Assembly (NCBI GenBank): GCA_052168355.1
Contig: JBQLZQ010000081.1
Coordinates: forward strand, 1 to 64,000
DNA length: 64,000 nt
Direction of reading: 5' to 3'
From: JBQLZQ01 sp052168355
GTDB taxonomy: Bacteria > Pseudomonadota > Alphaproteobacteria > DSM-16000 > Inquilinaceae
Shown here: piece by piece, positions 34,178-42,228 of the stretch
Position numbering within the stretch: position 1 is the first letter of the stretch
How the letters are laid out: each line of letters begins with the position of its first letter
Program-made: the position numbers and the translations under genes
The notes under the pieces: model-generated
The model's input: only the letters and a program-made list of their open reading frames with translations
The model's database searches: none
What the model was told of the DNA's origin: nothing

Positions 34178-34204
34178 AAGCCCGCCTGCGCGGGCTTTGT
34201 TTTC
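34178..34204 (+). terminator. Intrinsic terminator of uvrB
   Basis: The stem AAGCCCGC (34178-34185) pairs with GCGGGCTT (34190-34197), loop CTGC, and is followed by TGTTTTC. It starts 8 bases after the uvrB stop codon. Confidence 0.8.
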
Positions 34205-34377
34205 AACGGCAAGCGCCTATGTTTAGACCTTCCCCGGCCCAATCCCGCTAAGCATCGGCCTTTTATGTCCCTGCCGACCGTAAACCGATCCCTGCCGATG
34301 CCGCGCCGACGCCTTCCCGACCATCGCGGCGCACCTCCCGCCCGGCAGCCGGGATACGGGAGCGGGAGCCAAGCCCC

Positions 34378-35358
34378 TTGATCATCGATAGCGCGTTTAT
34401 TGTCGGGGGCTTTGTCCTGCTCCTGGTCGGAGCGGAATACCTGGTGCGCGGCGCCGTGGGCATCGCCCGGCGGCTCAATATCTCACTTCTGGTCATCGGC
34501 CTGACCGTTGTCGCTCTGGGAACGTCGTTGCCGGAATTGACGGTCAGCCTCAAGGCCGCCTGGCACGGATCGCCCGGCATCGCTTTCGGTAATATCGTCG
34601 GCAGCAATATCGCCAACATCCTGCTGATCCTTGGAGCCGCCGCGATCATCCATCCCATGACCTGCAGCAGGTCGGCCGTTTACCGCGACGGCATGACCAT
34701 GCTGGCCGCGACCGTCCTGTTTGTCGGGGTGGCGATGACCGGCGCCCTGGGGTTCTGGTCGGGTTTGGTGAGCGTCCTGGCCCTGATCGGCTACCTTTAC
34801 TATTCCTATCGCCGCGACCGGGCGTCGGGCGAGGATCTCCACGCCCAGGAGGTGGAAGAGGTCGGGTCGCTCCCGGGCAGCATCTGGCTTCTTTCCTTGG
34901 CCGTCATAGGCGGGCTGGTCGGCGTCATCGTCGGCGCCGATCTGTTGGTGCGCGGATCGGTTGGTATTGCCCGGGTGCTCGGCGTTTCCGAGGAGGTGAT
35001 CGGCCTGACGCTGGTCGCCTTCGGCACATCGCTGCCGGAGCTGGCGACGACCGTGGTCGCGGCGATGCGGCGGCACGGCGATGTCGCCCTGGGCAATGTT
35101 CTGGGGTCCAACCTGTTCAACCTGCTTGGCGTCATGGGCGCCGTCACCATGGTCGTCCCGATGGACGTCCCCCCCAAGATCGGCGCGTTCGACATCTGGG
35201 TCATGTTGGGGGTGACGATTCTTCTGTTTCCCTGCATGCGCAGCGGCTGGCGGCTCAATCGCGGTGAGGCCGGCCTGTTCCTGACCATCTATGCCGCCTT
35301 CATCGCCGCCCAGTTCTTTGGGGTCGGAGAGATGGTCTTGAGCCTGGCGGCCCGCTGA
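34378..35358 (+). CDS. Calcium/sodium antiporter, CaCA family (YrbG-like)
   Basis: A 326-residue inner-membrane cation exchanger with about ten helices in two inverted repeats. Both ion-binding alpha repeats are intact: ALGTSLPELTVSLKAA with GNIVGSNIANILLILG, and AFGTSLPELATTVVAAM with GNVLGSNLFNLLGVMG. The start appears to be TTG at 34378, with GGGAGCGGGAGC upstream; no earlier ATG fits. Exported ion could be Ca2+ or K+; the family is mostly annotated as Ca2+/Na+. Confidence 0.93.
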   Translation: MIIDSAFIVGGFVLLLVGAEYLVRGAVGIARRLNISLLVIGLTVVALGTSLPELTVSLKAAWHGSPGIAFGNIVGSNIANILLILGAAAIIHPMTCSRSAVYRDGMTMLAATVLFVGVAMTGALGFWSGLVSVLALIGYLYYSYRRDRASGEDLHAQEVEEVGSLPGSIWLLSLAVIGGLVGVIVGADLLVRGSVGIARVLGVSEEVIGLTLVAFGTSLPELATTVVAAMRRHGDVALGNVLGSNLFNLLGVMGAVTMVVPMDVPPKIGAFDIWVMLGVTILLFPCMRSGWRLNRGEAGLFLTIYAAFIAAQFFGVGEMVLSLAAR

Positions 35359-35400
35359 GGGCCGCTTGATTCCTGGTCGACGAGGTTTATTGTCGCCGCC

Positions 35401-36171
35401 ATGGTTGGCACCTCTCCCGAGACGGCCCTGGTGACGGGCGCCGCCCGTCGCATCGGCCGCGTCATCGCCCTGGACCTGGCACGGCATGGCTGGGATGTGG
35501 CCGTTCATTACGGGCGATCTGCGGACGAGGCCAAGGCCGTGGTGGCGCAGATCGAGGGGTTTGGCCGGCGCGCGACCGCCCTGCAGGCCGACCTGGCCGA
35601 CGAACCGTCGGTCCGCCGGTTGATACCGGAAGCCGTTGCGGCGCTGGGCCCGCTGACCCTTTTGGTCAACAACGCCTCCCGCTTCGAAAATGACGGGATC
35701 GCCGATGGCACCCGGGAGCTCTGGGACGCCCATATCGAGACCAACCTTCGTGCGCCGGCGTCCCTGATCCAGGACTTCGCGGCTCAGCTTCCAGCGGATG
35801 CGCGCGGCAACGTAGTCAACATCATCGATCAGCGGGTGTGGAACCTGACGCCCTATTTCATGTCCTACACCGTGAGCAAGACGGGGCTTTGGACGCTGAC
35901 GAAGACATCGTCCATGGCGCTGGCCCCACGCATCCGGGTCAACGCCATTGGACCTGGACCGACAATGAAGGGCGAACGGCAGAGCGATGCCCATTTCGAA
36001 CAGCAATGGCGGTCGGTCCCGCTGGGGCGCCCCACCGACCCGGCGGAGATCGCGGCGGCGATCCGCTTTCTTATCGATGCCCCGGCGATCACCGGCCAGA
36101 TGTTGGCGCTGGACGGAGGCGAACATCTGGGCTGGGCTCAGCCCAGCCGTGGGATCGTTCCAACGGAGTGA
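35401..36171 (+). CDS. Short-chain dehydrogenase/reductase, FolM/pteridine-reductase-like
   Basis: A 256-residue SDR with the NADP-binding motif VTGAARRIGRVIA (the R-R-I-G form typical of FolM and pteridine reductases), NNAS, and a catalytic YxxxK in MSYTVSKTGLW. The Ser of the usual triad position is replaced by the IIDQRVW segment, again as in FolM-like dihydromonapterin/dihydrofolate reductases. It may supply reduced pterins. The distance to the antiporter is 42 bases. Confidence 0.82.
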   Translation: MVGTSPETALVTGAARRIGRVIALDLARHGWDVAVHYGRSADEAKAVVAQIEGFGRRATALQADLADEPSVRRLIPEAVAALGPLTLLVNNASRFENDGIADGTRELWDAHIETNLRAPASLIQDFAAQLPADARGNVVNIIDQRVWNLTPYFMSYTVSKTGLWTLTKTSSMALAPRIRVNAIGPGPTMKGERQSDAHFEQQWRSVPLGRPTDPAEIAAAIRFLIDAPAITGQMLALDGGEHLGWAQPSRGIVPTE

Positions 36172-36579
36172 CGATGGAGTGGCAACGACGGAGAGCGGCG
36201 GACCGCAAAGCAACAGGTGTTGCGGCAATGCCCTGATAACGCACGAAATCGCCATGCCACGGCCGCCAAACGAAAACTGTGCACAGCCGCGAAATCGTTC
36301 CTTCGATTCGGTATTTTTAACACTTTGAAAGTGCAACTTCACAAGCCCGTTACCTCTTGACAACGAAAAACATATGAAAAACAACATGTTATTTTTTCCG
36401 CCTATTTTTTGGGCAAAGAGGTAAAGGCCCTTGGTTAATGCGGGACAGCGGTGTTTGCCGATGGGTTATGGACAGACTTATCCACAAGCGTCGTGGATAT
36501 CTTCCCGCCGCCCGCGTGTGACATTGCGACAAGTCGTTGAAACCCTTACGGCCCCCGCCCTGTATCGTGAGCGCCGCCG
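36172..36579. promoter_or_regulatory. AT-rich spacer with DnaA boxes upstream of uvrC
   Basis: This 408-base gene-free stretch is the most AT-rich spacer outside the island. From 36311 to 36420 it is dominated by A/T runs. A perfect DnaA box, TTATCCACA, is at 36478-36486, with near-matches TTATGGACA at 36466-36474 and CGTGGATAT (opposite strand) at 36492-36500. One GANTC CcrM site (GATTC) is near 36304. It could be an origin-like or DnaA-regulated region, or just the uvrC promoter. No small gene is evident in it. Confidence 0.4.
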
Positions 36580-38466
36580 ATGAGCCCGGCCAAATCATCC
36601 CTGCCCCTTCCACCCGCTACCGCACCCGGTCGCGGCGTTGCCGTGATCCAGGGCTATCTGAAGACCCTGCCCAACGCGCCCGGTGTTTATCGGATGCTCA
36701 ACGCCGCAGGCGACGCGCTTTATGTCGGCAAGGCGCGAAGCCTGCGCAAACGAGTCACCAGCTATACCCAGACGGGCAAACAGCCGGCGCGGCTTTTGCG
36801 CATGATTTCCGAAACCACGTCCATGGAATTCGTGGTCACGCGATCGGAAGTCGAGGCCCTGCTGCTCGAGGCCAACCTGATCAAGCGTCTGCGGCCGCGC
36901 TACAACGTGCTGCTGCGCGACGACAAAACCTTCCCCCATATCCTGATCGCCACGGATCATGCCTTTGCCCAGATCCTGAAGCACCGCGGCGCCGAAAAAC
37001 GGCCCGGACGATATTTCGGACCCTTTGCCTCGGCCGGCGCGGTGGGCCGGACGATCACCGCCTTGCAGCGCGCCTTCATGCTGCGCAACTGTTCCGATTC
37101 GATATTCGCCAGCCGCACCCGGCCCTGCCTGCAATATCAGATCAAGCGCTGCACCGCGCCGTGCGTCGGCTATGTGGATGAGGCCGACTATGCCCGCCAG
37201 GTCGAGCAGGCGACGGATTTTCTAAGCGGCAAGAGCCAGGCGGTGCAGGCCCAGCTTGCCGAGGACATGATGGCCGCTTCGGAGCGGCTGGACTTTGAGA
37301 CGGCGGCCCGATACCGCGACCGGATCAAGGCCATGGCCGCCATCCAGGCACATCAGGACATCAACGCCGAAGGGCTCGACGACGCCGACGTGTTTGCCGC
37401 CCATCAGGCCGGCGGCCATGTCTGCGTCCAGGTCTATTTCTTTCGCGCCGGACGCAACTATGGTACCCGCGCCTATTTCCCGACGCACGATCGGGCCATG
37501 GAGTCCGCCGATGTTCTGGCGGCGTTCATCGGCCAATTCTACGATAACAAGACCGCCCCCAAGCTGGTTCTGGTCAGCCATGCGCTCGCTGAGGGCGACC
37601 TGATTGCCGAAGCCCTGTCGGTCAGGGCCGATCGCCGCGTCGCCGTTTTGGCGCCGCAACGCGGCCCAAAACGGCGGCTGATCGATCACGCCCTGGCCAA
37701 TGCCGCCGAAGCCATGGGGCGGCGTTTGGCCGAAAGCGCGACACAGGCCCGCCTGCTGGAAGGCCTGGCCGGCGTCTTCGGCTTGGACGCCCCGCCGCAA
37801 CGGATCGAGGTTTACGACAACAGCCACATCTCCGGCACCAACGCCATCGGAGCCATGATCGTCGCCGGACCCGACGGGCCGATGAAGAACGCGTATCGGA
37901 AATTCACGATCAAGGGTCCGGTTGCCGCCGGCGACGATTACGCCATGATGCGCGAAGTGCTGACCCGGCGGTTCGCACGGGCGGTGCGGGAAGACACGGA
38001 CCGGGCCAAGGGAACATGGCCCGATCTGGTGGTCATCGACGGCGGCCAGGGGCAACTGGCCGTCGCCTGCGATGTCCTTGCCGAACTGGGGATCGCCGAT
38101 CTGGCCATCGTTGCCATCGCCAAGGGCCCCGACCGCAACGCCGGCCGCGAACGGTTCTTCCTACCAGGGCGACAGCCGTTTTCATTGGAGCCCAGGGACC
38201 CGGTTCTGTATTTCCTGCAACGGCTGCGCGACGAGGCCCATCGGTTTGCCATCGGCACCCATCGGGCGCGCCGGACCCAACAGATCGGACAGTCCGTGAT
38301 CGACGACATCCCCGGCATCGGTCCCCGCCGCAAAAAGGCCCTGCTGATGCATTTTGGGTCGGCCAAGGCGGTCGCCCGCGCCGGGCTGGCCGATTTGGAG
38401 CAGGTCGACGGGATCAGCCACAGCGTCGCCAAGAAAATACACGACCATCTGAACCCGAGCGAGTAG
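36580..38466 (+). CDS. uvrC: UvrABC excision nuclease subunit C
   Basis: Makes both incisions in nucleotide excision repair. The 628-residue product has the N-terminal GIY-YIG nuclease (APGVYRMLNAAGDALYVGKA), a cysteine cluster (CLQYQIKRCTAPCVGY), a UVR motif near residue 225-245 (FETAARYRDRIKAM), the RNase H-like endonuclease domain with EVYDNSHISG and VIDGGQGQLA, and C-terminal helix-hairpin-helix motifs (DIPGIGPRRKKALL). It ends 70 bases before pgsA. Confidence 0.97.
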   Translation: MSPAKSSLPLPPATAPGRGVAVIQGYLKTLPNAPGVYRMLNAAGDALYVGKARSLRKRVTSYTQTGKQPARLLRMISETTSMEFVVTRSEVEALLLEANLIKRLRPRYNVLLRDDKTFPHILIATDHAFAQILKHRGAEKRPGRYFGPFASAGAVGRTITALQRAFMLRNCSDSIFASRTRPCLQYQIKRCTAPCVGYVDEADYARQVEQATDFLSGKSQAVQAQLAEDMMAASERLDFETAARYRDRIKAMAAIQAHQDINAEGLDDADVFAAHQAGGHVCVQVYFFRAGRNYGTRAYFPTHDRAMESADVLAAFIGQFYDNKTAPKLVLVSHALAEGDLIAEALSVRADRRVAVLAPQRGPKRRLIDHALANAAEAMGRRLAESATQARLLEGLAGVFGLDAPPQRIEVYDNSHISGTNAIGAMIVAGPDGPMKNAYRKFTIKGPVAAGDDYAMMREVLTRRFARAVREDTDRAKGTWPDLVVIDGGQGQLAVACDVLAELGIADLAIVAIAKGPDRNAGRERFFLPGRQPFSLEPRDPVLYFLQRLRDEAHRFAIGTHRARRTQQIGQSVIDDIPGIGPRRKKALLMHFGSAKAVARAGLADLEQVDGISHSVAKKIHDHLNPSE

Positions 38467-38536
38467 GGTGGGCCTCCGATCCCCCGCCCCCCTGTCGTCC
38501 GTTTGTGCTCTAGGTTCCCGGGATTATCCGCCGTCC

Positions 38537-39112
38537 ATGTTTGACAGTCTGCCGAACCTGCTGACCTTGTCGCGCATCCTGTGCATCCCGGTGCTGGTGG
38601 GGCTGTTGTTTGTCGATGCCGACTGGGCACGCTGGGTGGCTTGCGGTCTGTTCGCCGCCGCCGCGATCACCGATTTTCTCGACGGGTATCTGGCCCGCCG
38701 TCAAAACATCGAATCGCCCGTCGGCAAGATGCTGGATCCGATCGCTGACAAGATGCTGGTCGCGGCCACGCTGCTGGCGCTGGCGGGGCTCGGCGCCCTG
38801 CCAGGGCTCCATATCGTGCCGGCCATCGTCATTCTGCTGCGCGAGATGCTGATCGGCGGTATGCGCGAATTTCTGGCCGGCCTGCCGGGGGGGCGCGGCC
38901 TGCCGGTGTCGTCCCTGGCCAAATGGAAGACAACGGTTCAGATGGCCGCCATCCTGTTCCTGATCCTCGACGGCGCGGCTCCGACGGGTCTTCCCGCGAC
39001 CGGCATCGGCCAGGGTGCCCTGTGGCTGGCCGCCGTACTGACGGTGATCACCGGCTACGCCTATGTCGTCGACGGGTTTCGTCAGATCGCGGAGCGCCCG
39101 TCGGGGAACTGA
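38537..39112 (+). CDS. pgsA: CDP-diacylglycerol-glycerol-3-phosphate 3-phosphatidyltransferase
   Basis: Makes phosphatidylglycerol phosphate, the first committed step to phosphatidylglycerol and cardiolipin. The 191-residue membrane protein has the CDP-alcohol phosphotransferase signature DFLDGYLARRQNIESPVGKM continuing to LDPIADK, i.e. DGx2ARx8Gx3Dx3D, plus about five helices. ATG at 38537 gives MFDSLPNLLTLSRI, the standard N-terminus. It follows uvrC closely, an arrangement common in alphaproteobacteria, where moaD/moaE often follow. Confidence 0.96.
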   Translation: MFDSLPNLLTLSRILCIPVLVGLLFVDADWARWVACGLFAAAAITDFLDGYLARRQNIESPVGKMLDPIADKMLVAATLLALAGLGALPGLHIVPAIVILLREMLIGGMREFLAGLPGGRGLPVSSLAKWKTTVQMAAILFLILDGAAPTGLPATGIGQGALWLAAVLTVITGYAYVVDGFRQIAERPSGN

Positions 39113-39228
39113 TGAACAGCGCTTCCTTCGCGCGTCGCCGGTCGCGCAAAGTTTCATTGACTTACCGCCCGGCCGTTTCTAACCACAACCCGCCGGCGCC
39201 CGCCCCGAAACCAGGATCGGTCCGTCTT

Positions 39229-39491
39229 ATACCAAGTTTCGCTGATAATGACCCATCGAGACGGCTTCCCGAGATTTTTGGCCAGGAGCGTTCGGTGCCG
39301 CGATGCAGCGCATCGCAAGGCGGACGCGACGCGGTCCAAAAGTCTCGGGAAGCCGCCATATCGGTCGCATCCGCGTTCCGTCGGCGGGTGTCGGATAGCC
39401 TGGCCGATGCGCCGCATCGCCGGCGGCTTTCCTCCTACCCGACGAAACGCGGACGCGATCTCTATGGGTTATTATCAGTGAAATTTGGTAT
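39229..39491. mobile_element. MITE-like element 1 (263 bp, terminal inverted repeats)
   Basis: The ends 39229-39261 and 39461-39491 are inverted repeats matching at most positions (ATACCAAGTTTCGCTGATAA against ATACCAAATTTCACTGATAA, then an ACCCAT core). An inner 19-bp pair, 39263-39281 with 39336-39354, matches with one mismatch, and hairpins built on GCGATGC/GCATCGC lie inside. A TA dinucleotide at each end could be the target duplication of an IS630/Tc1-type transposase. No coding capacity. Its right end is 6 bases from the DUF2062 start codon. Related to the element at 46702-46962. Confidence 0.75.
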
Positions 39492-39497
39492 CTGCCC

Positions 39498-40049
39498 GTG
39501 ATCTTCCGTCTCCGTCGCCAGTATTTCCGCCGCTTTCTCCGGCCGATCAACAAGCATCGGATGACGCCCAACGTCGTCGGGCGCACGATGATGGTCGGGC
39601 TGGCCTGGGGCGTCTCGGCCACGGTCGGCCTGCAGCTTGTCGGGGTCGCCGTCACCTGGGTGATGCTGTCGCGATGGTTGGGAAAGCCGTTCAGCCTGGC
39701 CATCGCGGCCTTGCTGACGGGGATCACAAACCCGCTGACCGTGCCGCCGCTCTACACCATGTACTACCTGACCGGCTGCATGGTCGCCGATTGCCCCGGC
39801 GGCGTGTTCAACTTCCAGCGCCTGGTCGACAGTATCCTGGAGTACGGCGTTTCCTGGCGGCTGATCGAAGGTTCGTGGCGGTTCCTTGCCATCGCCTTCG
39901 CCGGCAGCCTGCCCTATGCCATCGCCGCCGCCGCCGCCGGCTTTTACGGCGGCCGCTTTATCGGCCGGCAGATGCATCGGCGGCGCCAACGCCGGTCCGA
40001 ACCCGCCGCGCCCACCGCGCCGGTCGACGACACACAGCCGCCACCGTGA
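39498..40049 (+). CDS. DUF2062 membrane protein
   Basis: A 183-residue membrane protein with an N-terminal basic stretch (MIFRLRRQYFRRFLRP), helices around residues 30-85 and 130-155, and the DUF2062 motif ITNPLTVPPLYTMYYLTGCM. The family is uncharacterised. The start used is GTG at 39498; no Shine-Dalgarno precedes it because MITE 1 ends 6 bases upstream, so the original 5' region may have been replaced. The C-terminus is Arg- and Pro-rich. Confidence 0.8.
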   Translation: MIFRLRRQYFRRFLRPINKHRMTPNVVGRTMMVGLAWGVSATVGLQLVGVAVTWVMLSRWLGKPFSLAIAALLTGITNPLTVPPLYTMYYLTGCMVADCPGGVFNFQRLVDSILEYGVSWRLIEGSWRFLAIAFAGSLPYAIAAAAAGFYGGRFIGRQMHRRRQRRSEPAAPTAPVDDTQPPP

Positions 40050-40156
40050 CCGCCCGTGGCGTCCTGGGCTCTTGCACGCCGCGCCGCCGGGTGGAAAGCT
40101 AAACGATCGGCGCGCGGCGATTGAGCCGGTGTCGGCGGCGGAATTCTGTGGATGTC

Positions 40157-41410
40157 ATGGCGCAACTTTCCGACGACTGCTTTGCCTTTGGCGGCGCGCT
40201 GCTGACCGTCGAGGCGGCGCTGGCCCAGCTGGAAGACCGGATCGTTCCCATTGCCGGGGTCGAAACCGCCTCACTGGATGTCGCGCTGGGGCGGGTTCTG
40301 GCCGAGGACGTGGTGGCGTCCCGCGCGGTTCCGCCTCACGACAACTCGGCCGTCGACGGCTACGCGGTGTTCCATGACGATCTGTCGCCGACCGAGCCGA
40401 CCCGTCTGGCCGTTGCCGGACGTGTGGCCGCGGGTCATCCGACCGACCGGCCCGTGGCGCGTGGTACCGCGGTACGTATTTTCACCGGCGCACCGGTGCC
40501 GGCCGGCCTCGACACCGTCTTCATGCAGGAAGATTGCCGCGAGGAAGACGGCACGGTGCTTCTGGCCGCGGGCCTGCCGCGCGGCGCCAACTATCGCCGG
40601 GCCGGCGAGGACGTGGCCGTGGGCACCACCGCCCTTGTGGCCGGCCGGCGGCTTCGGCCGCAGGATATCGGCATGGCCGCGTCTCTTGGCTGCCGCACCC
40701 TGCCGGTGCGCCGGGCACTGCGCGTGGCCCTGTTTTCCACCGGCGACGAGGTCCGTGAACCCGGCGACCCGGCCGGCCCCGGCTGCATCTACGATTCCAA
40801 CCGGCATATGCTGTCCGCCCTGCTGCGCCAGCTTGGCTGCGCCGTGACCGACCTTGGCATCCTGGCGGACAACGCCGGAACCATCGCCCGGGCACTGCGC
40901 ACGGCGGCGGAGGATCACGATCTGATCCTCACCTCCGGCGGGGTTTCGACGGGCGAGGAAGACCACGTCAAAGGCGCGGTCGAGACGGCGGGAGGCCGGC
41001 TGCATGCCTGGCGTTTGGCGATCAAACCCGGCCGGCCCGTCGCCTTGGGCCAGATCGGGGCGGTGCCGTTCGTGGGCCTGCCGGGCAACCCGGTGGCGGT
41101 GCTGGTCACCTTTATGCACTTGGCCCGCCCCATCCTGCTGCGCCTGGCCGGGGCGGAGCCGGATCCACCCCGCCGTTTTCCGGTCCGCCTGGATTTCGGC
41201 TACAAGAAGAAAGAAGGCCGGCGCGAATATGTCCGTGTGACCCTGGAAACAGCGGCGGACGGTATTCCCGTCGCCACCAAGGTCCCCGGCGAGGGTGCCG
41301 CGATTCTGAGTTCCCTGGTCAAGGCCGAGGGGCTGGTCGAACTGGGCGAAGATAGTACCCGCATCGCGGCGGGCACCGTGGTCGGCTTCCTGCCGTTCGG
41401 TTCCGGATAA
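40157..41410 (+). CDS. moeA: Molybdopterin molybdenumtransferase
   Basis: Inserts molybdate into adenylylated molybdopterin. The 417-residue product has domain I/II with PPHDNSAVDGYAV, the MogA-like domain III with LFSTGDEV and LTSGGVSTGEEDHVKGAV, the substrate loop GLPGNPVAVLVTF, and a C-terminal domain IV. ATG at 40157 is chosen; the frame is open from 40121. It leads a molybdenum cofactor block with moaD and moaE, and MsrP in this window needs the product. Confidence 0.96.
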   Translation: MAQLSDDCFAFGGALLTVEAALAQLEDRIVPIAGVETASLDVALGRVLAEDVVASRAVPPHDNSAVDGYAVFHDDLSPTEPTRLAVAGRVAAGHPTDRPVARGTAVRIFTGAPVPAGLDTVFMQEDCREEDGTVLLAAGLPRGANYRRAGEDVAVGTTALVAGRRLRPQDIGMAASLGCRTLPVRRALRVALFSTGDEVREPGDPAGPGCIYDSNRHMLSALLRQLGCAVTDLGILADNAGTIARALRTAAEDHDLILTSGGVSTGEEDHVKGAVETAGGRLHAWRLAIKPGRPVALGQIGAVPFVGLPGNPVAVLVTFMHLARPILLRLAGAEPDPPRRFPVRLDFGYKKKEGRREYVRVTLETAADGIPVATKVPGEGAAILSSLVKAEGLVELGEDSTRIAAGTVVGFLPFGSG

Positions 41411-41489
41411 ACGACGGTGAACCGCGGGCTTGTGCGCGGCCGGCAATGCCCCGACATTAGGTGCAGGCGCAAACGAACCGTCGGGTCGC

Positions 41490-41741
41490 ATGAAACTGCT
41501 CTATTTCGCATGGCTGAAGACAAAGATCGGGGTATCCGAAGAGGATGTGAACCCGCCGGCCGATGTGCGCGATGTCGCGGACCTGCTGACCTGGCTGCGG
41601 GGTCGGGGACCGGCCTATGCCAACGCCCTTGCCCATGATGCCGTGATCAAGGTCGCGGTGAACCAGAGCTTTGCCGAGCGCGATACCCGGATCTTCCCCG
41701 ACGACGAGGTCGCGCTGTTCCCGCCGGTGACGGGCGGCTGA
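41490..41741 (+). CDS. moaD: Molybdopterin synthase sulfur carrier subunit
   Basis: An 83-residue ubiquitin-fold protein ending VALFPPVTGG; the C-terminal Gly-Gly becomes the thiocarboxylate that donates sulfur to precursor Z. The start MKLLYFAWLKTKIGVSEED is typical, so ATG 41490 is used and not the upstream open frame. moaE begins 4 bases after its stop, consistent with a coupled heterotetramer. Confidence 0.96.
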   Translation: MKLLYFAWLKTKIGVSEEDVNPPADVRDVADLLTWLRGRGPAYANALAHDAVIKVAVNQSFAERDTRIFPDDEVALFPPVTGG

Positions 41742-41745
41742 GGCG

Positions 41746-42204
41746 ATGGCCATCCGGGTGCAGCGTGACGACTTCGATCCGGGCGCCGAGATCGCGCGCC
41801 TGACCCAAGGTCATCATGGCATCGGCGGCGTTGTCAGCTTTGTCGGCCTGGTCCGCGAGATGGCCGGAAGCGAGGCGATCCGGACCATGACCCTGGACCA
41901 CTACCCCGGCATGACCGAACGCATGCTGACGGAAATCGAAGCCGAAGCCCATCGGCGCTGGCCGCTGGAAGCGAGCCTGATTATCCACCGCCACGGCCCG
42001 CTTGCCCCCGGCGACCGGATCGTCCTGGTCGTCACGGCATCGCCGCATCGGGATGCCGCGTTCGACGCCTGCCGGTTTCTGATCGACTGGCTGAAGACCA
42101 AGGCGCCGTTCTGGAAACTGGAGCAGACCGAGACCGGCGAACGCTGGGTCGACGCCAAGGCCGACGACGACGCGGCCGCGGCCCGGTGGCGCGCCGCCGA
42201 CTGA
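41746..42204 (+). CDS. moaE: Molybdopterin synthase catalytic subunit
   Basis: Uses two MoaD thiocarboxylates to convert precursor Z to molybdopterin. The 152-residue product carries GGVVSFVGLVRE, MTLDHYPGM, IIHRHGPLAPGD, the helix AFDACRFLIDWLKTKAPFWK with the active-site Lys pair, and the terminal GERWVDAKADD motif. It converges with the cyclase gene, 24 bases away. Confidence 0.97.
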   Translation: MAIRVQRDDFDPGAEIARLTQGHHGIGGVVSFVGLVREMAGSEAIRTMTLDHYPGMTERMLTEIEAEAHRRWPLEASLIIHRHGPLAPGDRIVLVVTASPHRDAAFDACRFLIDWLKTKAPFWKLEQTETGERWVDAKADDDAAAARWRAAD

Positions 42205-42228
42205 CGGCAAGGGGCCTGCGCGATCCCG

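Noticed and set aside
31952..36579. SOS boxes upstream of uvrB and uvrC
   Set aside because: I looked for GTTC-N7-GTTC and the reverse in both upstream regions and saw no full match.
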